Shown: positions 46,767 to 55,263, numbered from the stretch's first letter. The stretch: DNA of 64,000 nucleotides from Streptomyces aurantiogriseus (GCF_014649375.1 NZ_BMSX01000006.1:124001-188000); one strand, 5' to 3'. The notes: generated by a model from the sequence alone, not told the origin. Program-made: numbers and translations.

Positions 46767-49502
46767 TCAGGGCATCCTGTCGCCGAGGAGCGCCAGGTTC
46801 TCGATGGCGGCGAGGCCGTACAGCGCGGTGTCGTTGGTGGACACCCAGGTGGCCTCGCTGCCCGGTACCAGGGTGGCGGGGCCGCTCAGTGCCTCCGTCT
46901 TCCAGGGTGCGGACTCCTTGTAGCCGTCGGAGTTGTAGAACTTCTCCCACGCCCGCCGGGCCAGCTTCTCGTCCCCGGTCTGCACGGCCGCGTAGGCGTC
47001 GAGGCGCGAGTGGCCCTGGAAGAGCAGCAGGCTGCCGAAGTTGGAGCCGTAACGGGCCGCCTGTTCGGCCTTGGTGGCGTTGAAGTAACGGCAGTAGTCG
47101 AAGTAGGCCTCGTTGAACTTCGGCATGTCGACGAGGTGGATGAGCTCGGCGCACAGCTCGTTGAGGCCGAAGACCGCGGAGAGGTGGGAGACACCGACGA
47201 CCGGTTTGTCCGCGATGGCGAACCGGCCCGTGTCGAGGTCGTACAGGCCGGTGCCCTGCACGAAGCCGTTGGGCTGGGCGGCGATCGTCTCCATGGTCGA
47301 CAGGACGCGGGCCTTGGCCTTCTCCCACTTCGGGCCCTTGCGCTCCCACTCCGTGAGCCACGCCGACACCAGTCCGCTCCAGTCGGTGCCGAAGCCGATC
47401 GACAGGGCGTGCCGGTCGGGCGTGTACGGCTCGGTGCGGATCTTGCGGATGGGGTCGAGGACGAGGAAGGTCTCGTCGGAGTCGACGTTGGCGTGCATGA
47501 GGTCGCCGACGCGTTCGTCCGCGGTGAGGAAGTAGTAGTAGCGGCGGTACGTGGTGTTGGCGATGCGCTGCTGCTTGGCGCTGTCGGCGTAGTGCTGGAC
47601 GCCGTGCCGGGTGCCCAGGCCCGCCCACTGGCCGAGGTGGTAGACGTCGACCTCGCCGGTGTGCCGGGTCATCGCCTCCGCGAAGCGGAAGATGTCGGCG
47701 CGGCCGCTGCGCAGGTAGGCGAACCAGAGCCAGAGGTCCGGCGACAGCTCGGAGTTGTCCCAGGCGTAGCCGCCGATGTCGTACCGCCACTGGTGCCGGA
47801 CGGTGTCGTAGGTGTGCATGATGTCGCCGTAGTCCCAGAAGCCGTACCAACGGCGCTGCTCCACCTGGTCCTTGTAGTAGGTGAAGAGGAAGTCGAGGTG
47901 GTCCTCGATCTTGGCCTTGGCGGGGGTGGAGCGGTCGGGCTCGGAGTACAGGCCGGGACCGAAGACCTTGGCCTTGATGAGCTGCTTGGGCGGGGCGGCG
48001 AGCTGGGGAAGGACCCGTACGGCCTCGACCTGTTCGGCGAGTTTCTCGGGGCTCGGGGTGGACTCGTTGGCCCAGAAGAGCAGTTCGGAGGTACGGGCGA
48101 TCCCGTAGGGGGTGCCGAAGCCCGGCTCGTAGTCCTCGTAGGTGATGTTGAGGCCCTCGAGCTGCTCGGGGTAGGTGTCCTGGCCCATGCCGTCGTGGTA
48201 GAAGCGCAGGTCCATGGGCTGCGCTTCGGGCGACCAGAGCCAGAGGGTGACCTCGGCCTCGTCGGTGTGGGCGTCGCGGATGTCGAGCTGGGAGGGGTGA
48301 CTCTCCCAGAAGTCCCTGAGGCCGAAGGAGAATCCGCCGCTCACCCCGCCGACGTAGCCGAAGCCGGAGGCCCGCTTGCCGCCGCCGGCGCCGATCCAGC
48401 CGTAGCCCTTCTTGGTGCGCTTGCGCAGGGTGAAGCCGTCGGCGGAGAGCTGGGAGAGGGTGTAGTCGCCCCACTCGGGGATGTACTGCAGCCTCGTCGT
48501 CACCCGCTGGTCCCAGGTGGCCGGGTCGGGCAGCTTCTTCCCCTCGTACTGGGCCGCCTGGACGGCCGCGCCCGGGTCGCGGCGCAGGCCCGTGATGCCC
48601 TTGACGGCCTCGCGCAGCAGGCCGGTGCCCTCGCCGCCGATGCGGATGTGGCGGTCGTAGGACTCGTCGCGCATCGGCACGCTGAAGCGGACGCCGAGGC
48701 CGCGGATGAAGTCGCCGCTCGCCTTGCCGGGCTCCTGCTTCCCGTCGTAGGTGATGGTGTGGACCATGCGGAAGGAGTCGGCGCCCGCGTAGAAGTACAG
48801 GCGGATGGAGAACGGCAGCCAGCTGCGGCTTCCCTTGCGGTGCTTGCCGTCGATCCGGACGACCGCGCGGACCGGCCCCTCCTGTTCGACGGTGACGCCA
48901 TCGATGGCACCCTCGAAGCGCTCGGTCTTGACCGTGCCCTGGTCCTCGTCCTCGATCTCGGGCTGCCGGATCAGGACCAGGCGGCCGTTCTTGGCGATCT
49001 CGGTGGACCCGCGGGTGACGGACTTGATGATCGTGGCGCCGGACTTGCCGATCTTCGCGGTGATGGCGCCGGTGGAGACGTCGATGGTGCCGCCGCTCTT
49101 GTCGACGGTGACCTTCTTCGCGGGGGCGGCCGGGGTGCCGGTGGTGAGGGTGAGCCTGCCGCTGCCGGAGCTCACGGCGTGGGCGGTCCACTTCAGCGAC
49201 CCGTCCGGCCAGTAGGCGATCGGCCAGGACTGCACGGGGACGGCCTTGCCGTCGGCGTCCGTCAGCGCGAAGGTCTGGTCCTCCTGGTAGGTGCCCATCG
49301 GCCAGGGCACGCCGAGGGTGGAGCCGGGGGCGGCGCCGAGGCCGCCCTCCTCCAGCCAGTCCAGGGTCACCGGATCCGCGTCCGTGGCCTCGGCTCTCGG
49401 TGCGGCCTCGGCGTCCTTGGCCCCTAGCGTCCAGCTGAACTGGGCGGCGGCTCCGGCGACGGCCGCCGCCTTGAGGAGGGACCTGCGGGGGATGGGAGAC
49501 AT
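46767..49502 (-). CDS. Tat-exported exo-rhamnogalacturonan lyase-like protein (PcRGLX/YetA-like, PL26)
   Basis: 911 residues. A twin-arginine signal (IPRRSLLKAAAVAGAAA) with a cleavage-like AEAAPRA near residue 33. The mature protein begins VTLDWLEEGGLG, an N-terminal beta domain (to about 250), a central beta domain with SVPMRDESYDRHIRI, and a C-terminal alpha/alpha barrel rich in Trp/Tyr (WYGFWDYGDIMHTYD, WDNSELSPDLWLWFAYLRSG). This layout matches the PcRGLX/YetA group that contains PL26 exo-rhamnogalacturonan lyase of Penicillium. It clusters with a YesL-like protein and a sugar ABC transporter, supporting pectin side-chain use. Substrate is inference. Confidence 0.75.
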   Translation of the reverse strand: MSPIPRRSLLKAAAVAGAAAQFSWTLGAKDAEAAPRAEATDADPVTLDWLEEGGLGAAPGSTLGVPWPMGTYQEDQTFALTDADGKAVPVQSWPIAYWPDGSLKWTAHAVSSGSGRLTLTTGTPAAPAKKVTVDKSGGTIDVSTGAITAKIGKSGATIIKSVTRGSTEIAKNGRLVLIRQPEIEDEDQGTVKTERFEGAIDGVTVEQEGPVRAVVRIDGKHRKGSRSWLPFSIRLYFYAGADSFRMVHTITYDGKQEPGKASGDFIRGLGVRFSVPMRDESYDRHIRIGGEGTGLLREAVKGITGLRRDPGAAVQAAQYEGKKLPDPATWDQRVTTRLQYIPEWGDYTLSQLSADGFTLRKRTKKGYGWIGAGGGKRASGFGYVGGVSGGFSFGLRDFWESHPSQLDIRDAHTDEAEVTLWLWSPEAQPMDLRFYHDGMGQDTYPEQLEGLNITYEDYEPGFGTPYGIARTSELLFWANESTPSPEKLAEQVEAVRVLPQLAAPPKQLIKAKVFGPGLYSEPDRSTPAKAKIEDHLDFLFTYYKDQVEQRRWYGFWDYGDIMHTYDTVRHQWRYDIGGYAWDNSELSPDLWLWFAYLRSGRADIFRFAEAMTRHTGEVDVYHLGQWAGLGTRHGVQHYADSAKQQRIANTTYRRYYYFLTADERVGDLMHANVDSDETFLVLDPIRKIRTEPYTPDRHALSIGFGTDWSGLVSAWLTEWERKGPKWEKAKARVLSTMETIAAQPNGFVQGTGLYDLDTGRFAIADKPVVGVSHLSAVFGLNELCAELIHLVDMPKFNEAYFDYCRYFNATKAEQAARYGSNFGSLLLFQGHSRLDAYAAVQTGDEKLARRAWEKFYNSDGYKESAPWKTEALSGPATLVPGSEATWVSTNDTALYGLAAIENLALLGDRMP

Positions 49503-49606
49503 GAGATGCAGCCTTTCCTTCCGTGCGGGATGCAGGGGGTGGTCAGGGGCATGACAGAGAGAGGTGCGGTGCCCGGGGCACCTACCTGGAGAAAGGGCAC
49601 CGCCCG

Positions 49607-50221
49607 TCAGCGGTGCCGGTAGCGCTCCTCGACGGCGACGGCCGCCGCCGCCACGGCCCCCAGGACGGGGACCGCAAGCGGCGCGATGAACATGGCGGAC
49701 AGGGCGACGACGCCCAGCCCGCAGACGACCAGGAAGGACCCGGCCGGATCGAGCACGGTCCGCCGCCCGGCGTCCGCGAGCAACGCCCGCCAGGAGGCAC
49801 CGGGCGACCATTCGGCCGCCGCCCGCAGCAGCGCCACGGCAAGCCCGATCAGCGCGAAGATGCCGACGGCCCCGACGAACGGACCACCGGGAATCCCGGC
49901 CCGCGCGGCCAGGACGTCCACCCAGACCGCGGCGGCCGCGGCCCAGCCGGCGAGCCCGACGATCCACCCGCCCCGCACGGCCGCCCGGAACTCCTGGGCG
50001 AACTCCCGCCAGCCACCGCCCTCGTGGGCCGTACGACGCCGCAGATGCCGGGCGCCGGCGGCGAAGGCCGCGGGGTAGGTGACGACCCCGAGACAGGCCA
50101 CGGCGATCCACACGCCGGTGAGCAGACACTCGGCGAAGACCGCGAAGCGCTCGCCGAACACGGACTCCTTGCGCCGGGACTCCTTGCGCGGGGCGCGGGC
50201 CTTCACGCGTGTTTCGGCCAT
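49607..50221 (-). CDS. DUF624/YesL-like membrane protein
   Basis: 204 residues, about five hydrophobic segments (residues 30-53, 86-103, 113-130, 155-175, 178-195). It shows the YesL-type core FAVFAECLLTGVWIAVACLG and the pattern YPAAFAAGARHLRRR. In Bacillus, yesL lies beside rhamnogalacturonan genes and ABC importers; here it lies between the PL26-like gene and the permease, so a role in the same uptake system is plausible. Function of the family is unknown. It starts 10 bases after the permease stop. Confidence 0.72.
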   Translation of the reverse strand: MAETRVKARAPRKESRRKESVFGERFAVFAECLLTGVWIAVACLGVVTYPAAFAAGARHLRRRTAHEGGGWREFAQEFRAAVRGGWIVGLAGWAAAAAVWVDVLAARAGIPGGPFVGAVGIFALIGLAVALLRAAAEWSPGASWRALLADAGRRTVLDPAGSFLVVCGLGVVALSAMFIAPLAVPVLGAVAAAAVAVEERYRHR

Positions 50222-50231
50222 GGTGACCGCC

Positions 50232-51107
50232 TCAGCCCTTCAGTCCGGAGGTCGCCATACCGTCGATGAGGTAGCGCTGGAAGGCCATGAAGAAGGCGAT
50301 GACCGGCACCAGCGCCACCAGTGACATGGCGATCATGCTGCCGTAGTTGGAGATGCCCTCCTGGTCGCGGAACATCATCAGGCCGAGCGAAACGGTGTAC
50401 TTCTCGGGGGTGTTGAGGTAGATCAACGGTCCCATGAAGTCGTTCCACGCGTTGATGAAGGTGAAGATCGCGCTGGTGATGATGGCGGGGCGGCTCAGCG
50501 GCAGCACGATCGACCAGTAGGTGCGCAGATGCCCGCAGCCGTCGAGCTTGGCGGCCTCGTCCAGTTCCTTGGGCAGCCCGCGCATGAACTGCACCATCAG
50601 GAACACGAAGAAGGCTTCCGTGGCCAGGAACTTGCCCGCGACGAGCGGCACCAGGGTGTCGGTGAGCTCGAGGTTGCGGAAGAGCACGTACTGCGGGATG
50701 AGCAGCACGTGGTACGGGAGCAGCAGCGTGCCGATCATCAGCGTGAAGAGCAGGTTCCGACCGGCGAACCGGATCTTGGCGAAGGCGTACGCGGTCAGCG
50801 AGCTCGACACCACGACACCGACGACGGCGAGGACCGCGTACATCAGCGAGTTCCAGAAGAAGCTGCCGATGGAGATGCCGGAGATGCCGTCGGCGAGCCC
50901 GGAGACGTTCGCCCAGACCGGCTTGGTGGGCAGCAGGTCGAGACTGGCGATGATGTCCTTGCTCGGCTTGAACGAGGCGCCCACCACCCAGATCACGGGA
51001 TACAGGACGACCGCGAGGATGACGAGCGCGCCCACGTGCCAGGCGATCGATCCGGTGCGCCGCCGTTCGTTCGCGGTGCGCAGGGCAGGGCTGGTGGCAC
51101 TGGTCAC
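50232..51107 (-). CDS. Carbohydrate ABC transporter permease (MalG/CUT1 type)
   Basis: 291 residues, GTG start overlapping the stop of the preceding permease (GTGA). Six membrane segments; the EAA loop is EAAKLDGCGHLRTYWSIVLPL, with the conserved EAA---G-------I-LP pattern for contact with the ATPase. Typical CUT1 C-terminus QRYLIDGMATSGLKG. No ATP-binding subunit is encoded in the locus; Streptomyces sugar importers commonly use the shared MsiK ATPase. Confidence 0.93.
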   Translation of the reverse strand: MTSATSPALRTANERRRTGSIAWHVGALVILAVVLYPVIWVVGASFKPSKDIIASLDLLPTKPVWANVSGLADGISGISIGSFFWNSLMYAVLAVVGVVVSSSLTAYAFAKIRFAGRNLLFTLMIGTLLLPYHVLLIPQYVLFRNLELTDTLVPLVAGKFLATEAFFVFLMVQFMRGLPKELDEAAKLDGCGHLRTYWSIVLPLSRPAIITSAIFTFINAWNDFMGPLIYLNTPEKYTVSLGLMMFRDQEGISNYGSMIAMSLVALVPVIAFFMAFQRYLIDGMATSGLKG

Positions 51108-52060
51108 TTGGCGGCCTCCTCGTAGTGCACCCACTTCTTCTGCGACCAGAACAGAACCGCCGTGACGAGCGCCACCGCGATCACCAGCGTCCAGGCCATC
51201 GCGGAGGCGAAGCCCATCTGGGCCTCCTTGAAGCCCTTCTGGTAGAGGTAACAGGTGTAGACGAGGGTGGCGTCGGCGGGTCCGCAGGACGTGTTCGAGA
51301 CGACGTATGCGGATCCGAAGACCTGGAACGCGTGGATGGACTCCAGCAGGACGTTGAAGAACAGCACGGGCGAGATCATCGGCAGGGTAACGTTCCAGAA
51401 CCTGCGCAGCGGCCCCGCGCCGTCCATCTCCGCCGCCTCGTACAGCTCCTGCGGCACCTGCTTGAGGCCGGCCAGGAAGATGACCATCGGCGCCCCGAAC
51501 TGCCAGACACTCAAGGCGACCAGGGCATAGATGACGTAGTCCGGGTTGCCGATCCAGCCCCCGACGTCGAGCCCGAAGATCTTCTGCGTACGGTCCACGA
51601 TCGCGTCGTCGGAGAACAGCGCCCGCCACACGAAGCCGATGGAGACGCTGGCGCCGATGAGCGAGGGCATGTAGAACGCGGCCCGGTACAGGCCCTGGCC
51701 GCGCCGCTTCTGCGCGAGCAGCAGCGCGACACCGAGGGCGAGCAGCAGTTTCAGCGGTGTGGCCACGACGACGTACTTCAGCGTGACCTCGACCGACTTC
51801 TGCCAGCGCGGGTCCTGGAACATGGTCGTGAAGTTCTCGAAGCCGACCCACTGCGGCGGCGTGAAGAGGTTGTAGCGGGTGAACGCGTAGTACAGCGACG
51901 CGACCATCGGCCCCGCCGTGAGCAGCAGGAACCCCGCGATCCACGGCGACATGAAGAGATAGCCGGCGAGGTTCTCGCGGCGCCGCCCGCGCCGCCCGGC
52001 GGCAGGAGCGGCGGACCGCTTCTTCGCCGGGCGCGCGGGCGCTTCCTTGACGAGCGTCAT
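51104..52060 (-). CDS. Carbohydrate ABC transporter permease (MalF/CUT1 type)
   Basis: 318 residues, six membrane segments, basic N-terminal tail of about 38 residues. The EAA loop is YEAAEMDGAGPLRRFWNVTLPM. The TVSLYYAFTRYN-like segment (VASLYYAFTRYNLFTPPQW) is typical of the MalF group. It begins 15 bases after the binding-protein stop. Confidence 0.93.
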   Translation of the reverse strand: MTLVKEAPARPAKKRSAAPAAGRRGRRRENLAGYLFMSPWIAGFLLLTAGPMVASLYYAFTRYNLFTPPQWVGFENFTTMFQDPRWQKSVEVTLKYVVVATPLKLLLALGVALLLAQKRRGQGLYRAAFYMPSLIGASVSIGFVWRALFSDDAIVDRTQKIFGLDVGGWIGNPDYVIYALVALSVWQFGAPMVIFLAGLKQVPQELYEAAEMDGAGPLRRFWNVTLPMISPVLFFNVLLESIHAFQVFGSAYVVSNTSCGPADATLVYTCYLYQKGFKEAQMGFASAMAWTLVIAVALVTAVLFWSQKKWVHYEEAAK

Positions 52061-52074
52061 GGTGGTACGTCCCC

Positions 52075-53364
52075 TCAGCCCGCGAACGCGGCCTTCGCCT
52101 CGCTGAACAGCGCCTTGGCGGCGTCGGCCGGCTTGGTCTTGCCCTGGGAGACCTCGCCACCGATCCGCAGGAACGCCGCCTCGATGACATCGGCGCCCGA
52201 CGGGTGTGGCGTGATCTTCCCGAGCACGCCGGCCTTGGCGACCTCTTCCTCATACGCCTTGACGCCCTTGTTGTTGGCGTCGGTGGGCGTGAACGCGTCG
52301 TACTGCTCGGTCGTGGCGAGGATGCCGCGGTCGTAGCCCATGATCTTGCCGACCTCGGGGTCGTGGACCATGAAGGAGATGAACTGGGCGACTTCCTTGG
52401 GGTGCTTGGTCCCTGAGAAGGCGCTCAGCATCAGGGAGCCGAGGTACTGGCCGGTGTCCTTGCCGTTCATGGTGGGGATCGGCGCGAGTCCGTAGTCCGA
52501 CTCGCCCTCACCCTCGTAGCGGATGGAGAAGTTGTCCCAGGTGAACTCGGACGCCGCGAGCCCGGCCGACAGACCCGACTTGGGTTGGACCTGCTCGATC
52601 TTCTTCGGGTCGGCGACCAGCCCGGACTTCACGCGCTTGTATCCGTCCTCCCACCACTGCGTCAGATCGTCCTCTGTGAAGCCGAGATCGGAGTCGGTGA
52701 AGAAGGCCTTGCCGTTCTGACGCAGATACAGGTCGTACAGGTACATGATGCCGTGGTAGCCGGTGTCACCGGCGATCTTCAGCTTGTCCTGGATCGTCTG
52801 CAGCGCGTCGAAGTACTCGTCCCAGGTCCAGCCCATCTTCGCCTCGACGCCGGCCTTCTTGAAGGCCTTGAGGTCGATGACGAGCGCCATGGTGTTGGCG
52901 CCGACGGGGATGCCGAGCTGCTTGCCGTCGACCTGACCGTTCGCCAGAACGCCGTTGCGGAAGTTCTCCAGGCTCAGATTCCCCGCGTCCGCCTGCGCCT
53001 TGAGATCCAGAAGAATGCCGCGCTTGTCGTACTTACGCAGGAAACCGACCGCATTCTGGAAAACGTCCGGCGGATTCCCGCCGGAGGCCTGGGTCTGGAA
53101 CTTCTCCCAGAACGCGGCGTAGTCGGTGAATTCGGGCTTGATCTTGATCTTCGGGTACTTCTTCTCGAAGAGCGCGATCGTCTTCTTGATGGCGATGGTG
53201 CGCGGCTCGCCGCCCCACCACGCGTAACGGATCGTCACCGTCCCGTCGGAGGAGGCACCTCCGCCGCCCCCGCAGCCCGTGGTCGCGGCCAGGCCCAGCG
53301 TAGCCGCCGTGGCCCCCGCCGCCTTCAGGATCGTTCGCCTCTCAACATTCCTGCTGGTTCCCAC
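52075..53364 (-). CDS. Lipoprotein extracellular sugar-binding protein of an ABC importer
   Basis: 429 residues. N-terminal RRTILKAAG (Tat-like) followed by the lipobox region LAATTGC with Cys31 as the lipidation site and a Gly/Ser linker. The mature protein begins TVTIRYAWWGGEPRTIAIKKTIALFEKKYP, the family-1 solute-binding pattern, and ends with LFSEAKAAFAG. First gene of the transport unit. Sugar specificity cannot be read; the neighbouring lyase suggests rhamnose-containing oligogalacturonide. Palindromes 35-57 bases upstream of the start may be operators. Confidence 0.92.
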   Translation of the reverse strand: MGTSRNVERRTILKAAGATAATLGLAATTGCGGGGGASSDGTVTIRYAWWGGEPRTIAIKKTIALFEKKYPKIKIKPEFTDYAAFWEKFQTQASGGNPPDVFQNAVGFLRKYDKRGILLDLKAQADAGNLSLENFRNGVLANGQVDGKQLGIPVGANTMALVIDLKAFKKAGVEAKMGWTWDEYFDALQTIQDKLKIAGDTGYHGIMYLYDLYLRQNGKAFFTDSDLGFTEDDLTQWWEDGYKRVKSGLVADPKKIEQVQPKSGLSAGLAASEFTWDNFSIRYEGEGESDYGLAPIPTMNGKDTGQYLGSLMLSAFSGTKHPKEVAQFISFMVHDPEVGKIMGYDRGILATTEQYDAFTPTDANNKGVKAYEEEVAKAGVLGKITPHPSGADVIEAAFLRIGGEVSQGKTKPADAAKALFSEAKAAFAG

Positions 53365-53398
53365 CGTCGGCCTCCCCGCAGCGTCGTTGCCGCTTGCA

Positions 53399-53421
53399 TG
53401 AATCGTTTCAAGAAAGCGCTT
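53399..53421 (-). promoter_or_regulatory. Palindromic operator candidates upstream of the ABC unit
   Basis: TGAATCGTTTCA (53399-53410) is a near-perfect palindrome (10 of 12), and AAGCGCTT (53414-53421) is a perfect one, 3 bases apart. They sit 34-57 bases before the binding-protein ATG. The first resembles LacI-family sites (TGAA-ACG-TTCA). No LacI or GntR gene lies in the window, so the regulator would be in trans. Confidence 0.55.
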
Positions 53422-53750
53422 GCTGGCACAAGGTACGAGGGGGCTGAGGGAGCGTCAATGATTCGGACAGGAATTTCTTGTGGGGCGGCTGGGCGCGGAC
53501 GAGCGGGCGCGAGGGTGGGGGGATGCCGCCGACGGGACGAAGGCGCAGGTGGGGAGCGGTTGTTCGACCCCTCGGACCGCGGTGAGGGTTCACACGGTCA
53601 CGACGGGCGGCTGAAATCCGCCTGAGGGATGGCGGGTTGGTGGGTAACAGGGTGTCCGGGAGGGCGCCCTTGAAAGGGTTCGTGCGGCGGGGCGGAGGCC
53701 GACGGAGCCGGCTGTCAGCGGTGACCGTCGGGCCTCGCGGGGGCGGCAGG

Positions 53751-53930
53751 TCCCGTCGGGGGCTCTGCCGGCATCAGGGTTCCGCTGCCGTCGGGGGTTC
53801 TGCCGCCATCGGGGGTTCCGCCGCCGTCAGGGATCCGCTGCCGACCGCCACCGTCGGGGGTTCTTCCGTTGCCATCGGAGTCCCGCCGTCGGGGTTCGTC
53901 CACCGTCGAAGGTTCCGCCGTCGTCGGAGG
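53751..53930. repeat. Degenerate 18-bp tandem repeat
   Basis: About nine degenerate copies of a unit like GTCGGGGGTTCTGCCGCC, best at 53790-53824 and 53851-53880. Read on minus each 18-bp unit gives six residues close to GG-x-TPD. A long minus frame runs through here but crosses the tRNA, so no gene is called. The stretch 53422-54007 otherwise shows nothing recognisable. Confidence 0.7.
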
Positions 53931-54007
53931 CACCGGTTTCAGCGGGCCGGCGGGGATGTCGGGCCGCTCCCCACGCCGCACACCACCACGAACCACCCGG
54001 CACAGAC

Positions 54008-54047
54008 GACGGCGGCCCGTCTGCTCTGTCGCAGACGGGCCGCCGTC
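54008..54047 (-). terminator. Hairpin terminator after tRNA-Val copy 2
   Basis: GACGGCGGCCCGTCTGC (54008-54024) pairs perfectly with GCAGACGGGCCGCCGTC (54031-54047), 6-base loop TCTGTC, just past the tRNA 3' end on minus. Confidence 0.85.
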
Positions 54048-54052
54048 CCGGG

Positions 54053-54124
54053 TGGGCGATACTGGGTTCGAACCAGTGACCTCTTCGGTGTGAACGAAGC
54101 GCTCTCCCACTGAGCTAATCGCCC
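54053..54124 (-). tRNA. tRNA-Val (anticodon CAC), copy 2
   Basis: 72 nt, base-for-base the same as the copy at 43672-43743, including discriminator A. Identity extends a few bases beyond both ends (54052-54127). Same arms: D arm GCTCAGTGGGAGAGC, loop TTCACAC, T arm CTGGTTCGAACCCAG. Confidence 0.97.
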
Positions 54125-54202
54125 GGGCGCAGGAAGAACATTACCCCAAGTCAGGCTATGCCTGTGACCACAGCCGGCCGGTCCCCACGCCCTCGCCGGG
54201 GA

Positions 54203-54658
54203 TCACTGGTTCTTGATGTTCCACGGCATCTCGAAGCCGAACTTCCACAGGTAGATGCCCACGATCACCGCGATGATCACCAGGCCGACCGAGGTGAGGA
54301 TGATGTTGCGGCGCCGCACCTTGGGGTCGAGAGCGCGCGCGGCCGCCTCGGTGACCTTGCGCTTGGTCCAGCGCAGAACCAGCTGGGCCCAGACGAACTC
54401 GGTCGCCCAGATCGCCATGCCGCCGAAGATCACGACCCAGCCGGGACCGGGCAGCGGCAGCATGATGATGCCGGCGACCACGACCGCGAGGCCGACGACG
54501 AAGATCCCGACCTGCCAGCTCAGATGCAGTATGCGGCGCGCCTTGATGAACTCCGGCGCCCGGGAGCCGAGCCCCTGCTCCTGCTCCTCCGCCGTCCCTT
54601 CGGTCCCCGCGTCGTCCGCCATGGCTACCTCGCCCGGCTCGTCACTCCCCGTATTCAT
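54203..54658 (-). CDS. TIGR02611 (PGPGW) family membrane protein
   Basis: 151 residues from ATG at 54658; an internal ATG at 54622 with GAGG 6 bases upstream is an alternative start (139 residues). The family motif LPLPGPGWVVIFGGMAIWA is followed by EFVWAQLVLRWTKRK. Two or three membrane segments (about residues 47-64, 66-82 and 122-140). Function unknown. A -10-like TAGGGT 9 bases before 54658 would make a leaderless transcript, supporting the longer form. Divergent from ssgB. Confidence 0.85.
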   Translation of the reverse strand: MNTGSDEPGEVAMADDAGTEGTAEEQEQGLGSRAPEFIKARRILHLSWQVGIFVVGLAVVVAGIIMLPLPGPGWVVIFGGMAIWATEFVWAQLVLRWTKRKVTEAAARALDPKVRRRNIILTSVGLVIIAVIVGIYLWKFGFEMPWNIKNQ

Positions 54659-54666
54659 ACGGCCAA

Positions 54667-54696
54667 ACCCTACCCGAGAGATTCCGGTCACCGTAA
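54667..54696 (-). promoter_or_regulatory. Possible leaderless promoter of the TIGR02611 gene
   Basis: On minus, TTACGG (54691-54696) and TAGGGT (54667-54672), 18-base spacer. Predicted start falls on or beside the ATG at 54658. Confidence 0.35.
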
Positions 54697-54764
54697 TGGT
54701 GGTACTTCGCGAACGCTCTCTCGGCCGGAAGAGTTACGTAAACGCACGCAAAACACGCAGAGGG

Positions 54765-54788
54765 GTTTACAACGGCACCGTAGGTGGC
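54765..54788 (+). promoter_or_regulatory. Possible SigH-type promoter of ssgB
   Basis: GTTT (54765-54768), 14 bases, then GGTGGC (54783-54788), near the S. coelicolor SigH pattern GTTT-N14/15-GGGTAC. A SigH-dependent ssgB promoter is reported in S. coelicolor (from memory). The ssgB start is 62 bases further. Confidence 0.35.
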
Positions 54789-54849
54789 ATGTCGATTTCG
54801 CCGACGTGCGAATCCCCGAGCGCACACTGAGCGAAAGGCCCTGGCGCTT

Positions 54850-55263
54850 ATGAACACCACGGTCAGCTGCGAGCTGCACCTGCGCCTCGTTGTGTCGAGC
54901 GAGTCCTCCCTGCCTGTCCCCGCAGGCCTGCGGTACGACACGGCCGACCCCTACGCCGTGCACGCCACCTTCCACACCGGAGCCGAGGAAACCGTCGAGT
55001 GGGTGTTCGCCCGCGACCTCCTCGCGGAGGGCCTCCACCGGCCCACGGGCACCGGCGACGTCCGCGTCTGGCCGTCGCGCAGCCACGGTCAGGGCGTCGT
55101 GTGCATCGCCCTGAGCTCCCCCGAGGGTGAGGCCCTGCTCGAGGCCCCGGCGCGGGCCCTGGAATCCTTCCTGAAGCGGACGGACGCGGCCGTGCCCCCC
55201 GGCACGGAGCACCGTCACTTCGACCTCGATCAGGAGCTCTCGCACATCCTGGCGGAAAGCTAG
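54850..55263 (+). CDS. ssgB: SsgB, sporulation septum-site protein
   Basis: SsgA-like protein that recruits FtsZ at future septation sites in aerial hyphae, with SsgA. 137 residues, exactly the SsgB length; N-terminus MNTTVSCELHLRLVVSSESS and segments YAVHATFHTG, VWPSRSHGQGVVCIALSSP, LKRTDAAVPPGTEHRHFDLD are those of SsgB. The ATG at 54850 is the family start; an upstream frame extension is not homologous. Monocistronic, followed by a perfect 18-bp terminator. SsgB is one of the most conserved proteins of sporulating actinomycetes. Confidence 0.97.
   Translation: MNTTVSCELHLRLVVSSESSLPVPAGLRYDTADPYAVHATFHTGAEETVEWVFARDLLAEGLHRPTGTGDVRVWPSRSHGQGVVCIALSSPEGEALLEAPARALESFLKRTDAAVPPGTEHRHFDLDQELSHILAES

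Noticed and set aside
53637..54113. Plus and minus frames covering the 18-bp repeat and tRNA-Val
   Set aside because: Both run through the tRNA gene and the terminator, and have no start with an RBS; treated as repeat sequence.
43671..54127. Integrated prophage or ICE between the two tRNA-Val genes
   Set aside because: No integrase, excisionase, relaxase or phage gene is present between them; only the duplicated tRNA remains as evidence of mobility.
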